The notes under the pieces: generated by a model
Database searches by the model: none
Told to the model about the DNA's origin: nothing
What the model saw: only the letters and a program-made list of their open reading frames with translations
Part shown: positions 36,833 through 48,418 of the stretch, in pieces
Numbering within the stretch: position 1 is the first letter of the stretch
How the letters are laid out: every line of letters starts with the position of its first letter
Position numbers and translations under genes: made by a program
Origin: Paguma larvata
Lineage: Eukaryota; Chordata; Mammalia; Carnivora; Viverridae
Assembly: GCA_030068075.1 (NCBI GenBank)
Contig: CM057827.1
Coordinates: forward strand, 71,314,500-71,378,499
Direction: 5' to 3'
Length of the DNA: 64,000 nt

Positions 36833-37650
36833 GATTCTTTTTATTTGTATTTGTTATTTTTTTAATTTGGAAATTATTTGTTCATATCCATTGCATTTAT
36901 TAAATTTGGTATAAATTTTCTCTAATTTGTTTGTAATAATATTTTCTTTTTGAAGGAAATTAAAAAGTTTGTTCACAAAAGGTCGTTGTCCCAGACTCCA
37001 ATTCTGATCTTAACCAGATAGGTAGGCAGCTGAATGTTTGACAGTTCCTGAGCCACTTGAACTAATCACATACTTGGGGCCTCCCAATCCCGCAAATCAC
37101 TATCACCCTGATATATCTTTAAAAACCAATCATCCAGGGTGTTTCTGAGAACTATTTCAGAAAACCCTGAGATCCCGGCTGCTGAAATTGTCATTCCAAA
37201 GGAGTCAAAGATGACATAAGTACCAATGGGTACATGTAATGGTTAGGTTGACCTGCTCAAGACAAGGAACAATTTTTTCTGACCGAGCTATCCTTCCAAG
37301 AAGGGTTTGTTATAAAAGATGAACTTTTATAACCATCGTTATAAAGTGAATCTTATCCAAAGGAATAAAAATGAAATGGGGACCTTCTCCTAATGGAGAG
37401 GTTTACAAGCCTCGGATTGGGTCTAAGACAGGCATTGGGAAAATTGCGCTTGCAGGTGAAGGAAAGAGTTGCTCACAGAGTTTCCTCAAGTTTAGGAGAA
37501 TTTTAAAGAGATTCTGTCTTCAGTGATCTCAATATTATTCAGGTTTCTAATTTTCAGCCTTATCCTTGTTTTGCCCTGAGTTCAGGCCTCTCGCCTGTCC
37601 CAGAGTTTAGCATGTTCTCATTGTTCTGAGAGTTCTGTTAGTGGGCAAGG

Positions 37651-37664
37651 CTGCCCCCTGGAGG
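37651..37664 (-). promoter_or_regulatory. CTCF-like motif upstream of V copy 2
   Basis: Plus strand CTGCCCCCTGGAGG matches at 13 of 14 positions, the best of the three unit copies. About 3.5 kb 5' of V copy 2. Confidence 0.6.
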
Positions 37665-38889
37665 CCAGACGGAAGAGTAACCTCCTTAAAGTATTTTAGG
37701 CAGTGGTTCTCCAGTCTGGCTGCACATTAGAATGAATTGAGGAGTTGTAACACAAAGTGCTCAGTCCTGAGCACCGAGACCACTGGGGATGTGGGGACAC
37801 ATTTCAGTATCACCACGTTAACATTTACACTTGAGTGAAAAAATAGAATGGAAATGAAAACAACTGTTCTGAAATAAATCTAAACATCACCAGAAGCAGA
37901 ATTACTCATAGTGAGTAACAGGGTAAATAGAAGATGTTAGGGCATGGAAAAAGGAGATACTTTACCCGTAGGTTTACCTGTAGGATTACAGTCTGGGAGG
38001 TAATCTATTTTAGCAAATCTAACCCTGAGACTTGGAGTTTGAGTGTGACACACTTTTGGTGTATGTCTGTGATGTGCCCACGAAGGTGCTCATTTTCATA
38101 TATGAGTTGACTGCTGATTTCCCAAGTTGGTCTTCAAATTCTTAGACCTTACTTTTCACTGGACTTTCCCTGGGTTTTGGGTGGCTGGAATATTAATAGG
38201 AGTCAACATCAGTGAGCTATCAACTGAAACTTCATCAAGGGCTTGGCCTCAGTGCCAAGACTGGCATTTTGAGAGTTATACTTCACCACCAACAGTAATT
38301 TAAATTTTATATTTTCAAATCAAAGAACCACAAAAATTAGAATTAAAGGGCCTTTTGAGGCTCTCTAGTCAAACTTCCTTATTTTCAAGATCTGGAAAAG
38401 CCATGAGAGTCTTTTAGTTTTGGCAAACAAACAAACAAATGAACAAACAAACATAAAGTACAGCTACCCTACTTTAGTACCATCTTCTCTATCTTTATTG
38501 CCTAGTCCTCTCATACTCTGAACTCATGGGATATAAGAACTTCAAGAATTCTCAGCCTGCACTATCTGGGAATTTTCTATTTCTAGTCATACACATAGAA
38601 TTTACCACTCACCATCTCTATCTAAAAGAAGTAAAGCACTGTTAGTAATCCTACTGACTTTCTCTAAGTTTTTCTGGGAGTTTTTATTTCTGAATGTAGA
38701 AACAAGATGGATGTAGGACAGTTGGGAACAGATGGAAAGAAGAGAGAAACACTTTGAAATACCTATCAGGTCTGTACCTGATGGCCAGATTTGAAGTTAT
38801 GAAGTGACTTTCTGCATGGTCCTGGCTTCCTGGTGTGCATCAGGGAGGGAAATCTGGTGATGTGTTTCTAGATACAGCTCTATCTGCCC

Positions 38890-40110
38890 TCTATTAAGGG
38901 TTAACAGAAATCCGGGCTTTAAGGATACTGCTAATGAAGTCTCAGAAGGAAGTAAAGAATATGTTATTGAGAACTGGAGGAGGGGAATCTGTGTCAGGTA
39001 GTGGGAGAACAGTTTTTGAAATTGCATCCCATAGTTATGTGGAAGGCTGAACTCAGTTGTAGAATTGGGGAGATTTCAAAGCAACATAAGAAGGTGCCAC
39101 TGGGTTTCTTCTTGCTGCTTTTAATGAAATGAAAAGAAGAGAGATAAATGGAGGAAAGAATGGTTAAACAAAATGGAACAAGGACTGGATCAATCTGAAA
39201 ATTCTCAATCTCTTCAAATGGAAAAGGATGTTAAATTAAGATAGAGGGAAGAAAACTGACAGCGTGACTGCATAACCTTTCATCAATACCTCAGTAGGAC
39301 TGAAAGTGGGAGTATTCAGTCACAAAAGGAGCTCTTTCAAGACGTTTGGATGTGACTCCCAACCAAACTACAGGACTTCTAAGAAGCTTAAGAGAATGGT
39401 CTCTCAGTCATCAAAGCAGGGGCCACAGGTACAGTTTTTCCGGAAAGAATCTGTGGGCGTGGCTTTCTTTGAAAGGAGTAAACTTAATTTAAATCCATGG
39501 GAGACCCAGGAGCTGTTAGAGAAAATGATTTCAGCAGAAACACTACCAGCTTGGATTGAAAGGGACAGAATACAGAATAAAAGGAGGAGGTCAGATCCCT
39601 AAAACTCTACTGACAGGAAGCAGGTTTATAAAACTATTCAACTGCATACATGTTTTACCTTTCATGAAAGAAGAGAGACAACTCCCAGGGCAGAAATAAA
39701 AGCCAACGGGTCACAGTTGAGAATTATTTCCAGGCCTTAAATCTAATCAAGAAACTTCTAAGTTTTGCCCAACTGGATTTCCCTGAGTCCTTTCTACATT
39801 TCATGTCCCCCTCTTTGGTCCCAAACATCTGTAACTATTATCCTGTGCTTTCCTGGTCGTGTCTGACATAACACAGTAATCTGGATGTGTTGGGCCGATG
39901 TCTTGTTTCACAGTTTGTCAGATGGAGAGGAATTGTGCCCCAGGAGCTGTACTTAACAAATGACCCCAGGAGCTGCATTTGGACTTGGACATTACATAGA
40001 TGATGTGATTTTGTCTATGAGCTGACGCTATATGAGATGAGACTCTTGGGATCTTTGGGAGTGAGTGTGAATGTATTTTGAAAGTAGGAGGAATATGAAT
40101 TTTGGGGGTT
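38890..40110 (+). mobile_element. ERVL-MaLR internal sequence, unit 2
   Basis: Resembles the non-coding internal part of MaLR elements (for example the GTTATTGAGAACTGGAG stretch at about 38.96 kb). It contains a 98-codon open frame at 39306-39602, which I take to be accidental. In unit 3 only the last part remains (from 53.76 kb). Confidence 0.55.
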
Positions 40111-40114
40111 CAGA

Positions 40115-40405
40115 CGGTGGACTGTGGTAGAGAGATAAATCCTTGTCTCTGGTTGTCCATGCCTTTGGATAATCCCTTCTTTTGACTTTCAAAGGGACCT
40201 GTGACTTGTTTCTAATCAATACAATATGGAAAGGTGATGGGCAAGTTCTCTGTTTTTTTTGTTGTTGTTGTTGTTATTAGAAAAAAATTCTGTCTTATCT
40301 GACTAGGTGGAGAGATTTTCCTTGCTGGCTTGATCGTGTAAGTAGCCATGTTGAAAAAGCCCAGGGAAAGCGCAGGAGACCACCAGGAACTCTGGGCAGC
40401 CTCCA
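40115..40405 (+). mobile_element. Truncated MaLR-type LTR at the unit 2/3 junction
   Basis: First half of the LTR that is complete at 54.13-54.72 kb. It ends abruptly at about 40.40 kb where duplicated sequence matching 19.61 kb begins, so it marks a duplication breakpoint. Confidence 0.6.
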
Positions 40406-43194
40406 GGAAAAGAATTGTTTATGAGGATACATTGGAGTGTCAGAAAGGACATTTTAAACTATGAACAGTGATACAAATGTCTGAGGCAACTTTTAACTTT
40501 TTGAAAAGAACAAATGATAGATGTGGTATAAATATTTGTTGAATAAATGAATTAGAAGTAAAACGCATCCTCTAAACAAATTTAATAACTGGTTAGCTGA
40601 ACCGTTGACCCTTTTTAAGTTATAATATTATTCCTTACTAAGTCTTATTATACTTGACAATTCTTGGAGTTTGTGTCTTAACACTTATTTTGTCCTAGAT
40701 ATATGGCTTGATAAGAATAAAAGCAGATGAAGAGGCAACAGAAGAGAGACAGTGTCATGTGTAGGTGATAAATAAAGCCATTTATTTTTTTTATACATGC
40801 ATCAGATCTTTATTCATTTGTTGAATAATTCAGATGAAGTCCTAGGCTTCTTGATGTTTTTATTCTGGTGGAGAGACAGATAAAAAATATGCCAACAAAT
40901 ATATAATATGATGTCTGCTAATGATGACTGCCATGAAAAAAAGTGAGACATGGTAAAGGGAAAGAGAGATAGGTTGGGTGAGTACTAGGTATATAGGGTT
41001 GAAGGAGAGACGTCTCTGATGAGGTGACATTTGAGCAGTGATCTAAATGATGGGTGAAGGCAACCATTTGAAGCAAGACTACTCTGGTAAAAATATCCAG
41101 AGGTAGAAGCCTGCTTGGAGCATTAAAGGAATTATTTTGATAGTAAGAGTGACTACGGTAGAGTAAGAAAGATGAAGGAAGATGGGAAATATTCAATAAA
41201 CATGAGAGTCTTCTACTTGTCATGTTCTGTGTGATGTTAGGAATATTGAGGTGAAAGAGACATAATCCTTGGTCTCAAGAAGTTGAGTATCCTAGAGGAA
41301 GCAGGCAATAAATATAAAATATATATAAGGAGATAAGTGCTATTCTTATAGATAAGTAAAAACTTCAAAGGGAGACACAGGAGAGAGACCTTAAATTTTC
41401 CTAGAAGATCAAGGAGGGCTTCAGAGAGAAGAAGTCAGAGGACAATAAGGAAGAGGTGGGGATGAGGTTGGAAACTCCAAACAAAGGGAATGGTAGAGGG
41501 AAGGATGGAGACAAGAGAAGTGTTAACTCATGGTATTTCCTGAATTTAGTATTCTGGTGTTTCTAGGTCCACGTTGGTGAGTGATGTGTCAGGAGATGAG
41601 GCAGCTAAATGCGAATTGTATGTGGGCTTGTGCCAGACTAAGTCTAAAAAACTGTGAGAAGTGAAGTAAAGTGCCTAAATCTGCCTTTTACACAGAGCTG
41701 TGAGGGAAGACAGTATCAATAAGTAAGACGAGAAATACAGAAGCAGAAGAGCTTGAAGTAGGAGAGGTGAAAAGATTATGGGTTTTAGGCTTATACATTT
41801 TATATTGCTCAAGGGTCATCTGACCAAAAGGACGTGGGCTGTGTACATAGGTCTGGAGCAAAATCAAGGTTAGAGGCATAGTCGTTAGCACACAGGTATT
41901 AGGTGCAATCGAGGTGTGAACAGAGAATCAGACTAAGGTTGGAGCCAGAAAAACAGCAGCATTTAAGGCAGGACATAGAGGACAATTGACTACAGGATTC
42001 CTGTTGTATTACAGACCTTATAGTGTTCAAAAATATTATTTACAAGCCTAACTTGTCAAGGAACCATGAGCTTGTAGGAAATAATTATAGCTCATCTTTT
42101 TTGTGTGTATTTGTATTCCCAGCAACTGTCTCAGTGCTTTGTACATGGGATACTTAATATATGTGTATTCAAATGAATTGATGAATAATTAATTAATGAA
42201 GGACTCTCCGACTTGACATTTCTGCTTGGTGCTTCCATCTTTTAATGTGACATTTCATAGCAATAGTTTAATGTGTCTTTTTATTTTTATTTCTTTTTTT
42301 ATTGTATAAGAAACACACATTTATTGAAGAAAGATTAGAAAAAGGAAAGTTAAAACAATTGCCCTGAATTCCACTACCAGGAATAACTATTATTAACATC
42401 TCATGACCATCTTTTAGACCACTGCTATCCATAGAAGTACAATGTGAGCCACATAAATATATTACATTTTTTGGTAGCCACATGAAAAGAAACTATAAGT
42501 AAAGATATAAAATTGATTTTAAAAATATATTTTATTTAACCTGGTAATCCCCAAATATCATTTCAGCATTAGTTAATGAAAATATTAATAGAATTGTTTA
42601 CATTCTTTTTTTTATACTGTCTTCGAAACTTTGTGTGTATTTTCCACTCACAGCACATCTTAATTTGAACCCATCATCGTCCAAGTGTTTGAGAGTCTTA
42701 TTAGCTGATGGCTATGTATGGATAACACAGTTCAAAGTTCCTTTTGATGTATGCCTCATTATATGACTATACATAAAATTGTAATTCTCCCTCCACAAAA
42801 TGCAGGTCATGAGAAACCGGTAGTTTTGTAAGTGTTTTATAATAAATGTTTAATTTTAGAACACTGTTGGATTTACAGAAAAGTTGTGAAGATGGTACAC
42901 AAACTTTCTGTAATACCACACACCCAGTTTCCCTTATGATGAACACCTTACAATGGTGCACTTGCCACAATTAATAAACGGATACTGATATTACTGGCTA
43001 ACGTTCATACTGCAGTAGTTTTACTTTGATTTTTACCAAAGTTCTTCATCTCCTACAGAGTACCACAGGGAGACCACATTACATTTAGTTTCATTATCTC
43101 TTCAGGCTCCTGTTGGTTATGACAATTTCTCAGATTTTTCTTCTTTTTTTAAATGGTTTTTTAAAATTCAAATTCTATTTTATTTTATTTTATT

Positions 43195-43405
43195 TCTTGT
43201 AAATTTCCTTTAATGTTTATTATTTATTTTTGAGAGACAGAGACAGACAGAGCACAAGCGGAGGAGTGGCAGAGAGAGAGAGGGAGACCCGAATCAGAAT
43301 CCGAAGCAGGCTCTTGGCTCTGAGCTGTCAGCAGAGAACCAGATGCGGCACTTGAAGCCACAAACTGTGAGATCATGACCTGAGCCAAAGTCGGGCGCTT
43401 AACTG
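43195..43405 (-). mobile_element. CAN SINE private to unit 3
   Basis: Inserted within the older SINE that follows it, giving two SINE bodies in tandem. Its head is slightly shortened. Confidence 0.88.
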
Positions 43406-43563
43406 CAATAAGCAGGGGACAGAGGCAGAGAGAGAGAGAATCCCAAGCAGGCTCCATGCTCAGTGTTGAGCCCAATGCAGGGCTCATTCCCACATCTCTG
43501 AGATCCTGACCAGAGCCAAAATCAAGAGTTGGATACACAACCAACTGAGGCACCCAGGAGCTC
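43406..43563 (-). mobile_element. Older CAN SINE, split in unit 3
   Basis: Paralogue of 29308-29497. Its A-rich tail lies on the far side of the private SINE. Confidence 0.85.
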
Positions 43564-43851
43564 CTCATTTTTCTTATTTTTGATGATCTTGACAGTTTTT
43601 AAGAGTATTAGTTAGATGCTTTCCAGAATGTCCCTCGATTGGGACTTTTCTGATGATTTCCTCATGATTAGACTGGGGTCATGGGTTTTGGGGAGGAAGA
43701 TCACAGAGCTAAAGTGCCATCTCTCATCACATCATATCCAGGGGACATGCTATCAACATGACTTGTCTCTGGTGATGTCGACCATGGTCACCAGCCAAAC
43801 TAGTGTTTGTCAGGTTTCTCCACTGTTGCTCTTATTTATTGTTTTTAAATA

Positions 43852-44043
43852 ATTTATTCATTCATTTTGAGAGAGAGAGAGAGGGAGAGTGAGCAGGGGA
43901 GATGCAGAGAGGGCGGGAGAGAGAGAATCCCAAGCAGGGTCTGCACTGACAGTGCAAGGCTCAATCTCACAAGCTGTGAGACCATGACCTGAGCTAAAAT
44001 TAAGAGTCAGACACTTAAATGAATTGAGTCACCCAGGTGCCCC
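43852..44043 (-). mobile_element. CAN SINE shared by units 2 and 3
   Basis: Flanked by CCACTGTTGCTCTT. Paralogue of 29777-29998. Confidence 0.9.
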
Positions 44044-45461
44044 AATCCACTGTTGCTCTTTTGCCACCCTTTTCATACTGTCCCTTTTGGAAGGAAGTCA
44101 CTAACAGCAGCCCACACTTGAGGAGTGGGAAGTGTGGAGTGTCTCTATAAATTATTTAGAATTCTAAAGCATGGGAAGTTTGTCTGTTCTGCTTCACTTA
44201 TTTATTCAATAATTTGTTTATATCAGTGACTCATGGATATTTATTTTATACCTTGGGTTATTGCTCAATGTGACTTTATTTTATTGCTTAAATTGTTCCA
44301 GCTTTGGCCACAGGGAGATTTCTTAGTTGACTCTGATGTCCCCTAGCATAGCTCCAATCAGAGGTGGTGGGGTTCTTTTTCTTTTTCTTTTCTTTCTTTT
44401 TTTTTTTTGAACACTTTAAGATATTTCAAATTTATTTGGCATATTCCCTGTCCCAGCCCTAGAATCAGTCATTTCTCCAAAGAACCCTGGTTCCTTGTAT
44501 TGAAAAATGGTATTAGAAACCAAGATATGAGATCTAGACCTGCTCACTGCTTCTGGGCTATCCTCAGAAACATCAAAGATGTGAACTGGATTTTGAGAGC
44601 TAGTGAGTTCAAAAGGTAGAAATGGAGAGGAAACATATTTCCAGAGAAGCGGCTAGCAGGAGCAGGATTTGGGTTTTGGGAAAAGCACAGTCTCACAAGG
44701 AACCCAGAAGTTCTAAGCAAGCAAGAATCTTTGGAGGGACACAGTTGGGAGATTAATCTGGCAGCAATAAGCAAGGTGACCTGAGCAGGAAGAGTCTGGA
44801 AGGGGAGAGAATAGGTAAATGTTCAGTGTAATAACAGGTACGGTGTTAAATTTGTCCCTCCTCCTTACCACCCTGGATGGTGGGAGGACAGGGCTGAACA
44901 ACTGATCTAATATGAACAGACTGAGGAGTTGTAACCTGTCTCACCTGCAGTAAGCCAGGAGTTTTAAAAAGTAATGTTAAAGTATTTTGTTTGGCTAATT
45001 CCTTTCACCCAATGTTGTCTTTATTAGTGTTTTTAGTTAGGTCTCTTTTATTGTGAGTGATAGAAAATCCAACTCAAAATAATTTATTAAAAAAAGAGAA
45101 ATTAATTGTGTTGCATTTTGGTGTCTTCCTGTATACTTTCGTGCCTAAGACTTCAGTGAACACTGTCCCCTTCCTCCTGTCAGAACTTGGGTTTCTTTGC
45201 CTAAGGGCTTTCTCTTACTGCACAGCTGCTTGGCAGACGTAAGTGCTGGAAAATCCTCACTCATATCCCTGGGCGCCGTCCTCCACCAGCAACACACAGG
45301 ATTAGAGGTATCAATCCCCTAACTCCTCTGGCCCCCAAGGTGAGACAAGTTGAGGCAAGTGTCTCCCATGTGTTGTCCGAAATTCCCTGGTAGAATGAAA
45401 GTCAGCGTGCTCATAATGGCTGTTGTCTTGAGAATACACAGGCCCTGATTGATTGATCGTT

Positions 45462-46912
45462 TTTTCTCATTTTTTTTAAATTTAAATTTTAGTTAGTGAG
45501 TTACAGTGCAGTATTGGTTCTAGAGTAGAATTCAGTGATTCATCACTTCCATACAACACCCAGTGCTCATCCAAACAAGTACTCTCCTTAATGCCCGTCA
45601 CCCATCTAGCCCATCTCCCACCCACCTCCCTCTATCAACCCTCAGTGTGCTCTCTATCATTTAGAGTCTGTTATGGTTTGTTCCCCTCTCTACTTTTTTC
45701 CTTTACTCCCCTCCCATATGTTTATCTGTTTTCTTTCTTAAATTCTACATATGAGTGAGATCATATGGTATTTGTCTTTCTCTGATTGACTTATTTCACA
45801 TAGCATAATACATTCTAGCTCCATCCACATTGTTACAAATAACAAGATTTCATTCTTTTTGATCTGAGTATTATTCTATTGTGTGTGTGTGTATATATAT
45901 ATATGTATATGTATATACATATATACCACCTCTCGTTTAACCATTCTTCAGTTGATGGACACACCTGTTGTTAATTTTAGCCATTCGGACAGGTGTGAAG
46001 TCATATCTCATTGTGGTTTGATTTGTATTTCCCTAATGATGAGTGATGTTGAGCATCTTTTCATATGTCTGTTAGGCATTTGGATGTCCTCATTGGAAAA
46101 GTGCAGATTCATGTCTTTGCTAATTTCTTAACTGGATTATGTGTGTTGTTGTTTGTTTGTTTTGTTTTGTTTTGTTTCGGTGTTGAGTTGATTAACTTGT
46201 TTATAGATTTTGGATACTAACCCTTTATTTTTATGTTCGCAAATATCTACTTCCATTTCGTAGATTTTGTTGATTATTTCCTTTGCTGTGCAGAAGCCTT
46301 TTATCTTGATGAAGTCCCAAAGGCTCATGTTTGGTTTTGTTTCCCTGTGTCCAGAAATGTGTCCAGTAAGAAGTTGCTGTGGCTGAAATCAAAGAGGTTT
46401 CTCCCTGGGGGTATAGCTCAGAGGGAGAGCATTTGACTGCAAAGAAGTTTCTCTCTGTGTTTTCCTGTGGCATTTTGATGGTTTCCTATCTCACATTTTG
46501 ATCTTTCATCCATTTTGAATTTATTTTGAGTATGGTCCAGAAAGTGGTCCAGTTTCATTCTTCTGCATGTTGTGTCCAGTTTTCAAAACACCATTTGCTG
46601 AAGAGACTGTCTTTTTTCTTTGGATATTCTTTCCTGTTTTGTCAAAGGTAGTTGACCGTATAGTTGTGGGTCCATTTCTGGATTCTTTATTCTGTTCTAT
46701 TGATTGTTGTTTTTGTGCCAGTAACACACTGTCCTGATGACTACAACTTTGTAATATTGCTTGAAGTCTAGAATAGTCATGCCTCCACTCTTCTCTTCTT
46801 TTTCAGGATTGCATAGCTAGTTGGGATCTTTTGAGATCCACACAAATTTTAGGATTGTTCTAGCTCTATGAAAAATGCTTGTGGTATTTTGATAGGGATT
46901 GCATTAAAATAC
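45462..46912 (-). mobile_element. Older L1 3' fragment, unit 3 copy
   Basis: Paralogue of the 31.39-32.76 kb L1. It retains the 3'-UTR (45.46-45.85 kb) that unit 2 lost, contains a TG/TA microsatellite near 45.88-45.93 kb and a GTTTT-rich stretch near 46.14-46.18 kb, and is interrupted by a tRNA-Cys half at 46.41 kb. ORF2 frames are broken by many stops and shifts. Confidence 0.88.
46407..46440 (+). pseudogene. 5' half of tRNA-Cys inserted in L1, with target-site duplication
   Basis: The sequence starts GGGGGTATAGCTCAG and continues through a D-arm to TTTGACTGC, matching vertebrate tRNA-Cys(GCA) nucleotides 1-34 with about two D-loop changes. It stops inside the anticodon, the cut point of 5' tRNA halves. 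It is flanked by AAAGAGGTTTCTCCCTG (46391-46407) and AAAGAAGTTTCTCTCTG (46441-46457), 17 bp with two transitions. The unit 2 paralogue near 32.31 kb has only one such flank and no insert. There is no poly-A. This fits a tailless retropseudogene and is not a functional tRNA. Confidence 0.85.
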
Positions 46913-47685
46913 ATGGCCTTCACTGGCTGACTTCCCTTCCTGTCATTGTTCCCACTGTCCCTGCTTTGCATCCTGGGATCACCTCCCAACTAAACCACTT
47001 GCACTTGGATCCTTGTCTTCTTCTGTAGGCACACAAGCTAAGACAGCATGAGTGTACAACAGAAAAATCACAAGTACATCTCTAATCGCTGCAGGGTCAG
47101 GACCTCAAACAACTTTAAGGAATCTCAGTTTCGTTCTCTCTCTTTTCAGGATCATGCTCTTCCTTTGTGGTGGGAAGAGGGCTGCTGGCTGTAAGCTTAT
47201 ATCCTAGCTTCTTACATCCCATTCCCAAGAGTTTCATATTAAGTTTTGGGAAGTAGATTTGGGTCAGGTACCCATCCTTGAGACAATCGTCGTGGTCAGA
47301 GGTGAATTATGTTAATTAGGAGTCCAAGGCTGGAGTCAACCTCATCTAAACCCAAATATGGGTTAAGAGGAGGCATGGCTTAGTTATCCAGGGAAAATCC
47401 AGGTGTGGTTACCAGTAAAGGGGGAGGGATGTTGGGCAGCAGAAGAGACAGATGCATATCTTGATTGGCTATGTGATTTTGAGGTGAAAATATTCTTGAG
47501 GCTGGGCTCTTGTAACCACAACTCTTCCTTTGATACCAGATGTGGGAAGATTGTTGCTAGAACATTCATCTGCTTCCTCTCTAGACTCACCAGTGCCACT
47601 CACCCTGCCTTCTGTCTATATTTTTCTTCTTGTGGGTTGTTTTCTCCTAAGCTCCTGGAGGTGGCTGTTTCATGCTCAGCCCAGA

Positions 47686-47724
47686 GGTTTTTGTAAGGCT
47701 CTCCCTGTCTCTCCTCTCATCGTG
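47686..47724 (-). promoter_or_regulatory. 23-bp-spacer recombination signal of V copy 3, variant heptamer
   Basis: Minus-strand heptamer CACGATG (47718-47724), two changes from CACAGTG but with the critical CAC intact. The spacer is 23 bp (47695-47717) and the nonamer is a perfect ACAAAAACC (47686-47694). Changes in heptamer positions 4-7 usually lower rather than abolish RAG use, so reduced recombination is a reasonable inference. Confidence 0.88.
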
Positions 47725-48258
47725 GAGCTTCGCCAACTGCACAGAAATAGACTCCTGAGTCTGTAGACATCAAGCCTGTGATGGTGAGCGTTAGGGCTTT
47801 GTTTCCTTTCTGATGTGACACAGAATATCGTCCTTTCCTAGTGCTTGTGCTATCAGAATAAAGATAAGTGATTTCAGTCATCTTTCCATTGGGGAGCTGT
47901 CGAAACCAGCTCATCACATAGTAAGTATAGCTAAGTGTGAAACGGCAGTCCAAGGTCACAGATTCTCCCTCTTGTTTAGTCACTGAAAGTGGAGATTGAG
48001 TGACACTCTGCGTATTGCTGGAACCTGTAGAAAAGAAGAAAAAATTAACTTAGCTGCTGACATTGCTCCCAAGAAAGCTGTCACACACAGCCAGGTTTTT
48101 ACTCAGAAAGCAAAGTGGAGAAAGGCACAGTCAGGTTCTCTTCTAACTTCTTTCCCAAACCTCCTCCCTTGGGGCTAGGCTGCAGGGGTGGTGGGCTCCT
48201 TACCAAAGAGGATGAAGGCCACCACTGTGCACAAGACAGCGGGCAGTCCGGACTGCAT
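47725..48258 (-). CDS. T-cell receptor alpha/delta variable segment, copy 3 (TRDV1-like)
   Basis: Third V segment and the one furthest 5' in locus orientation. Leader exon 48204-48258 (55 nt; MQSGLPAVLCTVVAFILF, with Val for Leu at residue 8) and GTAAGG donor. The 179-nt intron ends TTTTCTACAG. V exon 47725-48024 (300 nt, open) carries Cys26, SWFRQ Trp, DSGVYFC and CDR3 AVGEA. CDR1 matches copy 2 (CRFTLSYTYY) while FR3 matches copy 1 (HQKGNKALTLTITGLM), a mosaic pattern. CDR2 region is SDSTSTRKG. The coding part is complete; the only weakness is its heptamer, which departs further from consensus than in the sisters. Expected role is an alternative TCR V domain; whether it joins to TRDD/J or TRAJ cannot be told here. 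Confidence 0.9.
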
Positions 48259-48418
48259 CCTGGGGGCCCTTCCCGCTGGTGAAATGGCTCTTGTTCTGCC
48301 TGCCACCTGCCAGGCCCTGGGCAGTGTCACTGGAGCTGGGTGGCTCTGTGGCCTTGCTTCTATAGAGCTGGCAGCGGGCCTTCTGCATACGTAAGCTGAG
48401 TGACACTTCCTGCTGTCT
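48259..48418 (-). promoter_or_regulatory. Putative promoter-proximal region of V copy 3
   Basis: Conserved upstream block with GCAGGAAGTG at 48404-48413 (146 bp before the ATG), TATAG near 48361, and an octamer ATGCAAAT at 48611-48618. Almost identical to the copy 1 block. Function is inferred. Confidence 0.4.

Larger units (their letters stand above)
28773..40408. repeat. Tandem segmental duplication, unit 2
   Basis: Middle unit. It begins inside the part corresponding to 42.63 kb of unit 3, so its left end is missing. It then runs collinearly: old L1 3'-UTR-like sequence, L1 fragment, V copy 2, upstream region and MaLR sequence. It is cut off inside a MaLR LTR at about 40.40 kb, where sequence matching 19.61 kb begins. 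Distance between the V copy 1 and copy 2 heptamers is about 11.0 kb. Confidence 0.85.
42835..44390. repeat. Old L1 3'-UTR-like repeat, unit 3
   Basis: Paralogue of 28.98-30.42 kb with the same two ancestral SINEs plus one private SINE at 43195-43405. The open frame at 43616 parallels the one at 29551 and comes from the repeat. Confidence 0.6.

Noticed and set aside
39306..39602. 98-codon plus-strand frame, lysine/arginine rich
   Set aside because: Lies inside MaLR internal sequence and is absent from unit 3, so treated as repeat-derived.
46407..46440. Functional tRNA-Cys gene
   Set aside because: Only the 5' half is present, with no anticodon 3' strand, T-arm or acceptor 3' strand.
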